DNA of 64,000 nt, from NCBI RefSeq assembly GCF_901001135.1, contig NC_042618.1, positions 406,104,531 to 406,168,530 of the forward strand, written 5' to 3'. The position numbers were made by a program, and so were the translations under genes. Source of the stretch: Rhinatrema bivittatum (Eukaryota; Chordata; Amphibia; Gymnophiona; Rhinatrematidae). The notes under the pieces are model-generated. The model searched no databases, had not been told where the DNA came from, and worked only from the letters and a program-made list of their open reading frames with translations. Positions 1-11,005 of this stretch are shown here, one piece after another (positions within the stretch are counted from its first letter, which is position 1; every line of letters begins with the position of its first letter).

Positions 1-271
1 TCTGTGTATGCTTTTAGTCTAAAAACTATGAGGAAAATTTTCAAAAGATACATACATAAAAATAGCATGTACATGAGTACATGGGATTCTAAAAATCACA
101 GAGAGGGCGGAGTAGAAAGCACACACATATAGGCAATTAGCAAAAAAATAATGTGCGGCAAATAATTATACTGGGCAATAACAATTTAACAAAAGATTGA
201 TTTTTTTATTCTGTTTGTGCACACATCAATTGTGCACAAGTGTTCAATACCACAGTAGAATATTTATTAAT
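1..271. other. AT-rich sequence, no gene seen
   Basis: No open frame of note, no recognised repeat and no RNA gene. It is AT-rich single-copy-looking sequence at the window edge. Confidence 0.5.
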
Positions 272-328
272 TAGAAGATGCCGACACGGCTGTGTTTTCG
301 CGTCAGGCTGCGACAGGGGGACCAGAGT
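272..328 (-). other. degenerate hammerhead-ribozyme-like motif
   Basis: Read on the minus strand, this stretch has the hammerhead order: a C-rich flank, CTGTCGC where the core consensus is CTGANGA, a short GC stem candidate, GAAAA (consensus GAAA), then a small hairpin CAC-AGCC-GTG followed by TC. A GG flank can pair weakly with the C-rich start. Penelope-like retroelements are known to carry small type I hammerheads, and related short motifs recur as dispersed repeats in animal genomes. Two core deviations and one extra A make activity unlikely here, so I read it as a relic. Chance resemblance is possible. Confidence 0.3.
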
Positions 329-429
329 TTTCAAAATCTATAATCAAACAGACATCATAAGGTTATTGTGCAGTTTGGCAACCACAGAGGTACAAAAATA
401 AATGGTTATCAATTAAAGGAAGGACCAAG

Positions 430-774
430 ACACCCCACTTGGTTATATTCACCCTACATTTTGGTTTACCTGCTTTGTTGTTTTTTATAAATTACCACTT
501 TATTTCTGTGTCTTGGTCCTTCAAAGTTTCTGAGTTTGTTCTTGTTATCATTGCATGGATGCATGGAGGGGGTGGGCTTGGTAGGAAAGCGAGTGAGAAT
601 GTTGTCAATTTTGTTCTTGAAGTACATTGCCAGTTCTTGGCATCTGTTATTGGTATTGTCCTCGTTGAGTGTGGTGGTGGCGGGGTTTGTGAGGTCTGTA
701 ACAAAAGTAAACAGTGCATTTGTGTTGAATTGATAGGCATGGATTTTTTTGGCGTAGTAGTCACGTTTGTCCAT
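430..774 (-). mobile_element. L2-like LINE ORF2 fragment
   Basis: The minus strand encodes about 100 residues including KRDYYAKKIHAYQFNTNALF. This aligns by eye with KKDFYVKKIHHFIFDSKALF in the L2-like ORF2 at 32529-33612, in the linker between endonuclease and reverse transcriptase. The fragment is cut on both sides and cannot encode an enzyme. The sequence GAAGGACCAAGACACC near 419-434 is nearly inverted at 507-523, which might mark a rearranged insertion. Confidence 0.6.
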
Positions 775-795
775 CTAAGCTCTACTTAGATGGAC
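769..795. repeat. 11-bp perfect hairpin
   Basis: GTCCATCTAAG (769-779) and CTTAGATGGAC (785-795) are perfect inverted copies around a 5-nt loop. It sits exactly at the end of the LINE fragment and next to a small palindromic repeat, so it probably marks an insertion or rearrangement junction rather than a terminator. Confidence 0.6.
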
Positions 796-910
796 AAGTA
801 GCACTTTTCAGACTTATCCGGCTAATTGCAGTTGCTTAGCCACATAAATTGGAGCTTATTCAAATAAGTGCTGCTACTTTTCCGGATAAGTCCAAACTTG
901 TGCAGCTAGC
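796..910. mobile_element. short palindromic MITE-like repeat
   Basis: GACTTATCCGG near the left and CCGGATAAGTC near the right are inverted copies. The 'TATCCGG/GGCTAA' vocabulary recurs at 5470-5800, 13190-13328, 19545-21392 and 26275-26400, which points to a dispersed non-autonomous DNA element family. No TSD was found. Confidence 0.4.
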
Positions 911-1655
911 AGTTTGTACATGCATGAGCATATGTGTGCACATTTGTTCTTGCATTTTATAACCTGCGCATATTGTATCCATGCAGGTTATAAAATAAAG
1001 TAGCATGGGCCCGTGCCCAGGTACAAATGGGCACACAAGAGCAGTTTTGAAAGCTATCCTCATTCTAGAAACTAAAGAGTCGATTTTAAGACCTGCGTGC
1101 ATGTGTCGATGTGCTCATGGGTCCTGGCGCGTGCACAAGGACATGCTGATTTTATAACATGCGCACGCATGATATAAAATCTGATAGCTGCGCATGTGCG
1201 GTGGCCTGATTCACGTGCTCAGGGAAGGATTTTATAACCTACGTGCGATGACGTGATCGGCCGGTCCCCAGTTCCCTCCCAGTCCACTCCAATTAAGGAG
1301 TGGACTGGGAGGGAACTTCCCTAACCCTAATCCTGTCCTTCTTCCCTCTTCCCCTAACTTAACCCTACCTAGCTCCAATTTTTTAATTTTTATACTTACT
1401 GCTCCTCAGGAGCAGAAGTAAACCCCGTGTGCCGGCCAGCTGCTGGCGCACGCTTCCCCGGGACAGCATCTAATGGTGCTGTCCCGGCCCGCTCCCTCCC
1501 CCTCCCCCGCCCCTCCCAGACCACGCCCCTGGCCCACCCCTTTGGAGAAGCCAGGCACTTCGGCGGGTAACGGAGTTTACTCACGAGGCTGGGCCCTTCT
1601 AAAAATGCCCGTGGCCCTTTTAAAATCAGGCCATAAGGGCATAAACGTTTCCACT
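905..1655. mobile_element. GC-rich palindromic element (MITE-like)
   Basis: Contains TTTTATAACNTGCG-type segments and a hairpin where CAGTCCACTCC and GGAGTGGACTG face each other around AATTAAG (1277-1305). The same arrangement occurs in the copy at 17089-17554. The long frames on both strands are proline- and arginine-rich products of CpG-rich sequence, not genes. Ends are not clearly defined here. Confidence 0.5.
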
Positions 1656-1659
1656 GGAA

Positions 1660-3440
1660 ATTTACGTTCTCCGGTAGCAGATGTAACTTATGCAGATACT
1701 TTCAGTGAGATAATTTGCAAAGCGAATGCATGCATGTACACGCCCTTTGAACCTTGATTTAACTTATGTGCATATATTTACCTGTGATGGTACCAAATTA
1801 TCCACAATATTACATAATTAACTAATACAGTTTAAGTATCTATGTAAACATTTTAATAAAACAGAAATATAAAAATAAAAACTGCATCATAATAAATATC
1901 ACAGAAATAAAACCCACATCATATTAATAGCACAAAATCAGTGCAGCAGCATCAAATTCCAAATTAAACAAAATGGTTATGCTTCCAATAAGGAGGAGTA
2001 AAAAACTAATGCTACCCCCATCAACCTAGTTTGGTCAACTTGCATTTGACTATTCATATTAGACAATAAAAGTGTCCCAAACAAATAAAGAAACTGTCTT
2101 TTTTTTCAGGTTTGTGCCTTAATTATACAAGGTCTGAATTCTAAAAAAGTAAAGTTTGATATTAGGGTTATATCTCCTTTTCTGTTTAATTGCCCTACTT
2201 GCTCTGTGTAATAACTAATTATGTCCTTCTGTCATCTGCTTACATTGACTTGTGTTCCGTGCTCTTCTTTTTTCTTTTATGGTTATAAACGATACCCTAA
2301 TGAACTGGAATCGGAATGCCATCTGATCTCACCTATGTTTTACTATGACAAAATTAATGGTATCACTAATCTTTCCTCTTAATTAGGTATTTAGTACCCT
2401 GTCGGGAAAGCTAATTAAATTAGTGCTAGCTTTCCAGCTAACCAAACCTTATTCTCAAAAAACCCACAAACTTTTATATTGTAGAGCTGCAAGAATGCAT
2501 CACCTTGACTGTCTGGCTGTAAAGGCGGTCGCTGGATGCAGAGTTTATTATGGTGATAACATGAATTTTGTGGCTTACATAAATCTGAGCGTTCCTGCTG
2601 ACAAAAGGAAAATTAGTAGAGTGCAATGATTTTCTTTGGTTGCTAGGAAATAGAGTTAGCTTTCAGCTCCTTCTATGCTTCAGCGCACACTTGTGACAGA
2701 TGATATATTTTGCACATGTGTGGAGACTAGGCTTTTGGCAATCCTGGGAGAGGTGGCACCTCAAATTTAAACTTGGGTTAGTATAAGCAAAGGGCATTCA
2801 TTTTTCATGGGAAACTAATTTATTTTCTCCATGGCGTTTTAACAGTCAACAAAAGATAATGTTAGAAAAATAATGTGGTCAACACATTTGAAATGTAAAT
2901 GGAATCTGGACATAGGATTGTTTAGATTAGAAAAATACTCCTAACCTGAGGGCCCCATCAAAACCTCAGCTGGTCAAGAACAGTGTCGAACTTAAAGTCT
3001 GAAAACTCATTGCTTTGCTTTGCCCTTAACTGTAAAGGTGCAGGAACAGATATGAATGTCCATGTGAGGCAGCAGAACTATGTTCTCGTTAAAATATAGA
3101 CCCGATGAACCCTGCAGAAGACTGGCATGCAATTGTCAGTCTATTTTCAGTTGCATAAGACTACTACTGACCTCAGGGTTTGAATTGAGCCCATCGTGAA
3201 TTCATTATACTATACTGACAAGTTATCAAGTGTATGATAATGAACAGGGGTTGGCTCAACTTGAAAAAAGATTTTTAAGAAACCACGTCCAGCTCTAGGT
3301 TAGATTTAATGCAAATGCCTCAAATCCTCTAACTAGATCCAAACAAATACACTATATGAGGTTTGTGGGAGACCAAGCGATGGTTCCCTGGCTGGAGACA
3401 GAAAGCCCCAACTGATTCTAGCCTTTCTGGGGCAGATACA
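1660..3440. other. intergenic sequence, no gene seen
   Basis: AT-rich, with no recognisable repeat, coding frame or RNA gene. Short frames at 2423-2629 and 3363-3581 have no family signature; the end of the second runs into the following CR1 copy. Confidence 0.5.
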
Positions 3441-3444
3441 AATT

Positions 3445-4111
3445 TATTAAACAAACACAATACTTTCACAATGGCAAATAAAACGGAGGATGCCATAATG
3501 CCTCGGTATCGCTCCATGGTGAGGCTGCACCTTGAATTACTCTGGTGCAATTCTGGTCATCGCATCTCAAAAAGGATATAGCTGCACTGGAGAAAGTGCA
3601 GAGAACAGCGACCAAAATGATAGCTGCCTATGAAGGAAGGCTAAAGAAGTTAGGCTGTTCAGTTTGGAGAAGAGACGAAATGAGGGGGGATGTGATAGAA
3701 GTCTACAAAATCATGAAAGGACTTGAATAAGTTAATGTAAATCAGTTATTTATTCTCTCAGATAATAGAAGGACCAGAGGGCAGTCCATGAAGTTAGCAA
3801 GTAGCTCATTCAGAACAAATCGAAGAAAATTCTTTTTCATTCAGTGCATAGTTAAGCTCTGGAATTCATTGCCAGAGGATGTGGTTACAGCAGTTAGTGT
3901 AACTGGGTTTAAAAAAGGTTTGGATAAGTTCCTAGAGGAAAAATTCCATAAACTGCTATTACGGTAATTAATTAGCAATAGTAGCTTGTGATTTATCTAA
4001 TGTTTGAGTTCTTGCCAGGTACTTGTGTCTTGGATTGGCCACTGTTGGAAACAGGATACTGGGCTTGATGGACCCTTGGTCTGATCAAGTATGGCATATC
4101 TTATGTTCTTA
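3445..4111 (+). mobile_element. CR1 LINE, 5'-truncated, 3' end complete
   Basis: Three frame pieces match the C-terminal part of CR1 ORF2: MPRYRSMVRLHLELL, then QFWSSHLKKDIAALEKVQRTATKMI, then a KIMKGLE tail. They lie downstream of the RT core. After the ORF comes the CR1 3' UTR with AACAGGATACTGGGCTTGAT, ending at TTATGTTCTTA near 4111. Compared with the better-preserved copy at 43770-44411, it has frameshifts and lacks the RT catalytic region. It is a dead copy. Confidence 0.85.
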
Positions 4112-4334
4112 TGACTTCCTATCTTAACAGTAGTCACTTACATACACAGGGGCTGTTATTAACTTGCCTTCCTTATGGTCAGTGTTCACTCACTCCCTTC
4201 TGGTTTGGACAGAGTGCTTTGCAGGAGCTGCCTTCCTACTGGAGGCATAGGGGTCTCCTGAACACAGCTGGGCTTGCACTCTTATCCCAGTCCAAGCTGG
4301 GTCCTGCCCACTGTGGGATTTAGTCAACATTTGT

Positions 4335-4945
4335 CCAGTTAAACTGATTTTTCAGCTGAATATAGTTGGCTAAATTTTCAACTAAAAATCACACTAAATC
4401 TAACCCGGCTAAAAGGTTAGCTGGCTAGATTTAGGCCACACAGTCATAGCTACTGAAAATCAGTACTAGCTAGGTTAAGTCCTGTTCCACCCACCCTAGT
4501 AATTAAAGTGAGGGGCCATGAGCTACCCCCTTCTCCCATTCACAATCCTGCCTTCCTCCAGCATTACAAAGTTTTTCAAGAGGAGGGGGGATGCTGCCAG
4601 CCCCCCTTCCCACTCCGCTCTTCCTATCTTGCCCATTCAACTTTCAAAGACTACCAGGGGGCCATTTGCAACCAACTCCCCCCCCCCCTCCCAGTTCCCA
4701 CAATCCTCCCTTCCTGTCCCCATAGGCAAAATATGTGCTCTGCTAGACCTGCAACGGCACCTCTCCAACCTCCCAAAAATGCATCCTAGTGCCCCTAATC
4801 AACCAGCAGGAGGCCTCATTCTTTCCTCCTGCTGGTTTGGCATCCAGCATTGCTCTGACAATGCCTTTGCTATCTACTATTTCTAGCGTCAATGTCAAAG
4901 AAAGTTTGACTGTAAATCTTCCTAAACTTAGCTACCTAACATTTA
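4335..4945. mobile_element. probable palindromic DNA element remnant
   Basis: The edges carry GGCTAA/TTAGCC-rich sequence like other palindromic repeats in the window, and the interior has C-runs and a strong hairpin. Proline-rich frames at 4508-4886 follow from C-rich sequence and show no family signature. Termini and TSD are not resolved. Confidence 0.3.
4801..4837. repeat. 13-bp perfect hairpin
   Basis: AACCAGCAGGAGG (4801-4813) and CCTCCTGCTGGTT (4825-4837) are perfect inverted copies around an 11-nt loop. It lies inside the probable palindromic element. Confidence 0.6.
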
Positions 4946-5469
4946 GGAACTAAGCGTTTTTTTTATTTTTATTAATTGACCCCCAAAGTGATTTTCCGTT
5001 ATTTATTCCTCACCAGGAGAGCCTTGGAATGTGTTTTCCCCACTATGATAAGGACCCTGGAGAGCCTACCTTATACTATCTGAGATCAAAAGGGCTACAA
5101 AACTATGCATGAAGAATTTTTGCAAGTTAGAATGTGAATTTTGCTTTGAAACACTGCATTGAATGTCCTGTCAACTTAAAGCTAATATCCCTCATATCTG
5201 CCCCCAACTGTCAGCTTCGGAACAAGGCCATAGATTATTTAATCAATGTCTCACTGTAATAATAGAATGACAGTTGAAAGTGCACGGGGTAAAATATTCA
5301 CAGGGATTTTAAAATGAAATACCCTTACTTACTTTAGGGGTCTCACCCTAACTGCTTCCCAGCACCACTCATTTTCACTTTGGAGAAAAGTATGCATACA
5401 TCCAATGGGAAGGAAGGAGGAACTTTCAGAAGACAGAAAATTTCCTTCACCCCATAATTAAAAGCATAG
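4946..5469. other. intergenic sequence, no gene seen
   Basis: No recognisable repeat, coding frame or RNA gene. Confidence 0.45.
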
Positions 5470-5800
5470 ACGTCCATATTCAAACACCATTTATCTGTCT
5501 AAATATCAAAACCAGCATATTAAAAGAATTAGGTGGCTAGAATTGCATAAGTTGTGGGTGTTCCGAGAGTGAGAGGGAGGTATTTTGGGGAGGAGCAGAG
5601 TTAGCCATATAAGTTTAGCAGCCGCTTAATTTATGTGGCTAATTCTGGTCGTGCCACTGATCTGTCCTAAAGTTAGCCATATAAACATAAGCGGCTAACT
5701 TTATGATAGCCAGGTATATCCAGTGATGTGACCATGCCACTGAATATACCCTGATAGTTAGCCAACCTGCTGAGCTATTCAGTGGTTGAATATTGCCCCC
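5470..5800. mobile_element. MITE-like palindromic repeat ('TATTCAA...TTGAATATTGCCCCC')
   Basis: It opens with GTCCATATTCAAACACC and closes with GGTTGAATATTGCCCCC, which are loosely inverted. It contains TTAGCCATATAA and TATATGGCTAAC type repeats. The same end sequence appears at 13310-13326 and 26380-26398. No transposase is encoded. Confidence 0.45.
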
Positions 5801-5904
5801 ATGGTAATCATCTCTACTTATAATGCACTTAAGCTCACCAAATGATGTCTGTCTGTCTGTTACGAGCACACCCCAGCAGCCACCGGAATTTAGCTGGGTT
5901 GGGT

Positions 5905-6085
5905 TGTGGACGGGAGTTTGGATTGTGCTGGGGTGAGGCGGGATGGGGAGGTGGGGTCAGAGTGTGCTGCGATCAGGCTGGGGATGGGGAAAGGGAGTAC
6001 TAGGGTCAGGCTAGGGAGGGGGATTAGAGTGTGCTGGGTTCGAGCTGAGGAGAGTAGAAGGGAGTATTGGGGTCGAGCCAGGGAT
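5905..6085 (+). repeat. degenerate G-rich tandem repeat, ~65-bp unit
   Basis: AGAGTGTGCTG starts successive units near 5959 and 6027, and a weaker first unit begins near 5920 (GGATTGTGCTGGGG). Units share GGGAGTA-TGGGGTC-AG-C blocks. The open frame across it is a by-product of the repeat. Confidence 0.5.
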
Positions 6086-6168
6086 AATGCCAGTGAATAG
6101 GGACCTCCAGGGAATTTCAGTATGTTTCAATTAGTGTTATGTTCTGTTTTCAATATCCAACAAAAGTT

Positions 6169-6181
6169 AAGAAATTGTAGT
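6169..6181. repeat. 13-bp target-site duplication, left copy
   Basis: AAGAAATTGTAGT here is repeated exactly at 7824-7836, flanking the L2-like LINE insertion. Confidence 0.8.
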
Positions 6182-7823
6182 GTGAGCTAGATGTAGTGGA
6201 GAGTAAGATGACGACATGAGCTATCCATTTGTTTCTTTTGTGTGGTTTTCTTTCTGAACTGCTGTGTCACCTGAAAGGAAGGCGAAAGGTCTTACCCTTC
6301 AGAGCTTTCCTTGACCTCTGGACAGCATTATGTCTCCAAATTTGTGGTACCTGTGATAATGGAGGAGGAGAAATGCCCCGTTGTTGGGTCTGAGGGAGGA
6401 ACATTAGGTTTAGCTGGGGAAGAGCTTTCCCTCCATCCCCTCGACATCTGCCTGCCATCGGCACAGCGAGATATCTCCCAAAGTGGGGCTGCAGGGTTGC
6501 TGACCGATGATGTCATCGAGTGCGCTACATCGAAGAGAGCCTCCTGGATTGTTACAGAGAATGCTGACCTTCCCTCTGTGTAGGACGTTGCCGATACTTT
6601 ATCTCTTTATTTGTCTGGGCTATCTGAGAAGTTTGGTGGTGAGTCTCAGTCTCCCTTATAGTTATTAACGGCAAGCATGAGCCCCATTAAACCTGTGGTG
6701 GTTAAGCTGGACAATGCTTTGGGACTTGGTGGCTTCTATTGGTCTTGCTTGTGTTAACACAATTAATAAATTGCTAGTGTATAAGCAATCTAACAATTTT
6801 TTGAGTAATAATGCAGTACTACATTGTTTTCAATGTGGTTTTTAGATAAATCTTAGTACGAGAACATTATTGGTTACGGTACTGGATTTCCTTCTTCAAT
6901 TGGATAATAAAGGGCAAGTAACTGATGTTTTTTCAGACATCCCAGCTGCATATGACACCACAAATCCTACGGTGCTTCATTTAAAACAATTAGGGATTCC
7001 GGGTTTGGTCTATGAATGGTTCAGCTCATATTTATGTGGAAGAAAACAACAGGTTAGGTTTCAAGGTAATTGTTCAGACTGGTTTATTCAGAGGTGTGGG
7101 GTACCACAGGGCTCAAGTCTGTCAGCAGCCCTTTGTCTTTTAATTCAGCAACTTAGTATAGGGATTAGACTCTATGCCGGAGATTTACAACTTTATTTTC
7201 CAATTGATGTTTCTTTGTCTACGACACTAGACCAAATTTCTCATTGCATTTTGGCAGTCAATACCTGGATGCAGGAAAAGAACCTGTTTTTAAATTTGTC
7301 AAAGACTGAGATAGTGTGTTTTCATTGTAAATCTCAGCCCCCTCCAGATTTGGAGCATCACCCAATTTTAGTAAATGGAACTAAGATCCCAGTAAAAATA
7401 GTCATGAGAAATTTAGAGGTGTTGTTTGATGCAAATTTAATTTTTTTTGCCACAACTGAAGTTAATATTAGTCAGGTTTCTTTAAGCTACGAACTTTACG
7501 TCATATGGATATGTGTTGGGGGTTTTTTTTAACTCTAGGAAAGCTATTATGTCTTCAAGTTCCTTAGTATCGAGAATTCATTAGGAGTCAAGGTTTGATG
7601 TCTGCAGAATTTATTCATGCTAGTGCAGTTTCTTCTTTATTTATTCTTGTTCTTCTGTTCTCTCCTGAAATTGCTGCTCCTTTCATTTTTTTTAATAGTG
7701 GACTTATGAGCTGTAATTTATTTTGTTGTATTTAATGTGTTTTTTCTAATAGTTTATTATTCTTATGTTTCTGTATAAAGTTTATTATTTTTAAATTTGG
7801 GAAAATAAATAAAGTTAAAAAAA
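6182..7823 (+). mobile_element. L2-like LINE insertion with 13-bp TSD
   Basis: Bounded by the exact direct repeat AAGAAATTGTAGT. It ends in an AATAAATAAAG and A-rich tail, as LINE retroposition predicts. The first ~480 bp resemble neither RT nor endonuclease and could be 5' UTR or ORF1 sequence. It then passes abruptly into the middle of the reverse transcriptase near 6845. The missing N-terminal RT and endonuclease imply internal deletion before or during insertion. L2 enzymes prime at nicked target DNA using their own 3' end. Confidence 0.75.
6846..7532 (+). pseudogene. reverse transcriptase fragment of L2-like LINE
   Basis: About 228 codons without a stop. Visible RT blocks: DIPAAYDTTNP (motif A; the usual form is FDLSAAFDTVNH), CGVPQGSSLS (motif B), and LYAGDLQLYFP (motif C). 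Motif C is YADD in active LINE RTs, so the first catalytic aspartate is glycine here. NLSKTEIVCF and DANLIFF follow, where the family has the NxxKTE and 'GVLLDN-L' blocks. The endonuclease and RT N-terminus are missing upstream. The changed catalytic box and lost termini make it non-functional. Confidence 0.75.
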
Positions 7824-7836
7824 AAGAAATTGTAGT
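7824..7836. repeat. 13-bp target-site duplication, right copy
   Basis: Exact repeat of 6169-6181, immediately after the LINE A-rich tail. Confidence 0.8.
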
Positions 7837-8430
7837 ATAACATATGTAATTAATGAATCTGAGAAAAGCAGGTTCTTCTGTAGAGTTCAGTTGTTAATTT
7901 TAAAAGATCTTGAAATGGGATTTACATTCAAGCACAATATATGGTAAGTCACAAATTGTATATTATGTCTATCAGTGGAATAGCACTGATTAACAGCTGC
8001 ACTATAACGAAATAATGCATCATTGCAGGAAACTCAATATCTACCTTTAACTCATTCTATTAAATGTTAGTTCTTTGTGGAAATCAGCATCCTTGCTGCA
8101 GTCTTCGTGACCATAGCAACTGAGAACAGGGCAGAACGGGGTTTATTTTTATTTTTTTTTAAGATGAAAAAGCAGAAGATCTGGCGATTTGGCACACACT
8201 TTGCAGACAAGGTGAAAGAGAACTGGCGATAATCAGGGCAATTTTGTAAAGCCGTTCACCTTGTCTGAAGATTGCCTTCGCTTTCTGCCCACTAAAAAAT
8301 GTATGTGAGTGCTTCCATCGTGTGTGTACACATTATAGCCAGGTTGAGGGGAATGCCCTCCCGGGTGCACAGCACACACTTAGCATTTTCTAAAGCTCAT
8401 GCACTGTAACTGGCACCTCCTGCAGCCTCT
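7837..8430. other. intergenic sequence, no gene seen
   Basis: AT-rich, with a T-run at 8143-8160 and no coding signature. The right part may contain leader sequence of the following gypsy element, but no LTR was recognised. Confidence 0.4.
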
Positions 8431-8439
8431 CTCTCGGCC

Positions 8440-8840
8440 ACTGGGACCCATGTCACATCACCCACCACCACCCAGGTACAAGGGTGACCCCAAGAGCTGC
8501 CAAGGTTTTATCAACCAGTTGCAGAATGCGCTTTGAGTTGCAGACTGCCAGTTTCCCGTTGGATCATAGCAAGATGACTTTCATGTTTTCACTACTGGGC
8601 GGTCCTGCACTAGTCTAGGCGTCACCGCTATGGGAGTGGGGTTGATGGAAAACCTGGATAGTTTTATCTGCCAGTTCTGACAAGTTTTTGACGAGTCTGG
8701 TCAATTCTCATCTGTAGCTATGGAGCTACTACACATCCAGCAGGGTAGTCTATTCAGTGGGTGACTGTGCCATTCAATTCTATTTGTAGGGAGATAGCCC
8801 ATCTTTTTACTACTGAAAACACCAAATATGAATCATAATA
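8440..8840 (+). pseudogene. gypsy gag fragment (capsid-like)
   Basis: Reading across stops gives PPPPRYKGDPKSCQGFINQL, then a QFP segment, a TGRSCTSLG segment, NLDSFICQF, QVFDESGQFSSVA and LLHIQQGS. This follows the capsid pattern of gypsy Gag ('F-GDP--C--F--Q', 'LLSGRAL-WA', 'F---F--VFD-P', 'L-QG--SV--Y'). At least three stops interrupt it and no zinc knuckle was found downstream. Gag would form the particle that packages element RNA. Confidence 0.6.
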
Positions 8841-9370
8841 GACAAGATATTATGCAGACCAGTGTATTGACAGGCCAAGTCTCTGTCTCAGTGGAAAAAA
8901 GAAAGAGACATACCCAGATGAGAACTTTACACTGAAGGATACTTTATCAAGATCTGCCTGTTTGTAAGTGCCTATGTAAATATAAGGAAGTCAGAGGGAC
9001 AATGCAGCAGCTAAGCTCCTAAGCTGAAATCATGGACCGTCCAAGGCATGTCCAGAGGGCAGTCTGAGATGGAGAAAACCCTGACTCTGGCATACAACTA
9101 GGCATACAGACATGGAAGTACTCCCCTAAAGAAATAGAGAGGGGGAAAAGACCTGCAATGCAGCAAAGACCCTCCATCCACCACGTGATTATGCATGAGC
9201 TTATGCATATTTATCAGCTGGAAAGTATAAGATGGGGCAAAATAAGGAGAAGGGAGCGAAACCAGAAAAGCAACCCTGAAAGCGACTCCTGAAAGAAAAG
9301 GAACTAGAAGAGCAAAAGGGGAGCCTGAAGCAGACCAGCACTCCCTACTATCGAGAAGGGGGGGAAGTCT
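8841..9370. other. unassigned stretch between gypsy gag and pol pieces
   Basis: No gag C-terminus, protease or early RT blocks are recognisable here, although they would be expected. Either the region was replaced by another insertion or it is too decayed to read. No TSD was found. Confidence 0.35.
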
Positions 9371-9374
9371 AGGT

Positions 9375-10070
9375 ATGGCCAGGAGACCGGGCAGAGGAGA
9401 CCAGAGAGAAGAGATGCCCTGCTCAGGTTTGGAGAGTGACATGGAGTCTGAGATGGTGAGGGGTGAGAGCAAGCCCCAGACAGCCCGGCAAGTACTAGAG
9501 CCAGAAGCAAGTCTAGAGCGGGGATTCATCAGCCCTTTCTCATCTCTTCCCGAGGCAAGCTTTTTCTTCATGGGCAAGAAAGATGGCTGTTTCCGGCTGT
9601 GCATAGATTATAGAGGCCTCAGTGCCATAACCCAGAAGAACAGGTACCTATTACCTCTCATTATATAATTATTTGACCGTATACTTGGGTCACAAATTTT
9701 TACAAAACTGAACCTCAGAGGATCCTGTAGTCTGATTGGAATATGGGAGGAAGACAAATGAAAAGCGGCATTCAACACCTGTAATGGCCTTTACGAGTAT
9801 CTGGTCATGCCATTTGGCCTGTGCAATGCCCCTGCTGTTTTCCAAAATATGGTCAATGAGATTTTCAGGGACCTTCTGCATTCCCACATCTTAGTCTATA
9901 TAGACAACATTCTCGTCTTCTCTCATACACCAGCACAACACTGTGAGCATGTGAAGCAAGTTTTGCAGAGGCTGCGGGAGAACCACTTATATGCTAAACT
10001 TGAAAAGTGCACTTTTAAAGAGGATGAATTGTCCTTCCTGGGTTATATCATCTCTCAGAATGGTCTATAA
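9375..10070 (+). pseudogene. gypsy reverse transcriptase, frameshifted and stopped
   Basis: RT blocks in order across two frames: ERGFISPFSS, FFFMGKKDGCFRLCIDYRGL, a degraded FTKLNLRG (family 'F-K-DLR-AY'), YEYLVMPFGLCNAPAVFQNM, LLHSHILVYIDNILVFS, HVKQVLQRLRENHLYAKLEKC and ELSFLGYIIS. The catalytic box is YIDN instead of YIDD, so a metal-binding aspartate is lost. A stop lies near 9666 and a frame change before 9807. RT would copy element RNA into DNA. Confidence 0.85.
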
Positions 10071-10774
10071 ATGGATCCAGAGAAAGTAAAAGCTATTCAA
10101 GACTGGTCTCAACCCATTGGGCTCAAAGCTTTACAAAGATTAATTGGCTTTGCCAATTAGTATAGGCAGTTCATACATTGATACTCCTCTTTGGCTGCTT
10201 CTCTTACTGCCCATACAAGGAAGGGCACCAACATCAGACACTGGTCAGAAGAAGCAGTACAAGCCTTTGTCTCCTCAAGCAGGCATTTCTCCAAGACCCC
10301 TGTCTAAACATCCAGTTCTCTCCAAACACTTCATTGTGGAGGTAGATGCCTCTGCCATTGGGGTAGGAGCTGTCCTTACTCAACACAATGATCAAGGGAC
10401 CCTCATGTCATGCTTTTTCTTTTCCAAAATGTTCACCCCCATGGAAAGGAATTATACTATTGGGGACAAAGAATTCTTGGCTATGAAATTGACACTGGAA
10501 GAATGGCACCATCTCCTGGAATGGGGCTAGACACCCCATCACAGACCATAAGAATCTGGAATATCTTCCACAGGCTCAATGCCTAAACCCATGGCAGGCC
10601 CGATGGTTTTTATTTTTTAATCAATTTGATTTTGAACTCAGTTACTGACAGGGAGAGAAGAACTAATAGGCCGATGCTCTTTCTAGGTCCTTTGAGAGTA
10701 AGGATTCTCTGGATCCTTCTCACCGCATCATTGACCCAGCCAGGATTGTGCTTACTGCCACAGCACCTGTTCCA
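10071..10774 (+). pseudogene. gypsy RT thumb and RNase H remnant
   Basis: After a stop at 10068, the connection region reads MDPEKVKAIQDWSQP and ALQRLIGFAN across frames. RNase H follows: KHFIVEVDASAIGVGAVLTQ with the first catalytic Asp, then FFFSKMFTPMERNYTIGDKEFLAM with a conserved Glu, EEWHHLLEW, and after a stop TDHKNLEYL-like sequence. It is interrupted at 10774 by an LINE tail inside the RNase H-integrase linker. Confidence 0.75.
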
Positions 10775-11005
10775 TTTATTTATTTATTTATTTGTACCTT
10801 TTCTATACCGACGTTCATGACCAATCATATCACATCGGTAGATACATCGAACAGTGGGGTGAAAACTTGGTCAGTAACAAGGTATTAACAATTTTGCAGT
10901 GCCATTTAGAGCATAACAATTAAGAACAAAAAACCTAGAGTAACCGGGAAATAGCGAGGCAAGGCTATTTAGGAACGGGTGATAGAAACAAATATAGAAT
11001 ATCAA
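10775..11005 (-). mobile_element. L2-like LINE 3' end
   Basis: Minus strand: ends in a (TAAA)n tail (10776-10795 as TTTA on plus), preceded by the family 3' UTR signature 'CCGATGTGAT...CGGTATA'. Only about 230 bp are present, so it is extremely 5'-truncated, or it is the 3' part of a composite with the next copy. Confidence 0.65.
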
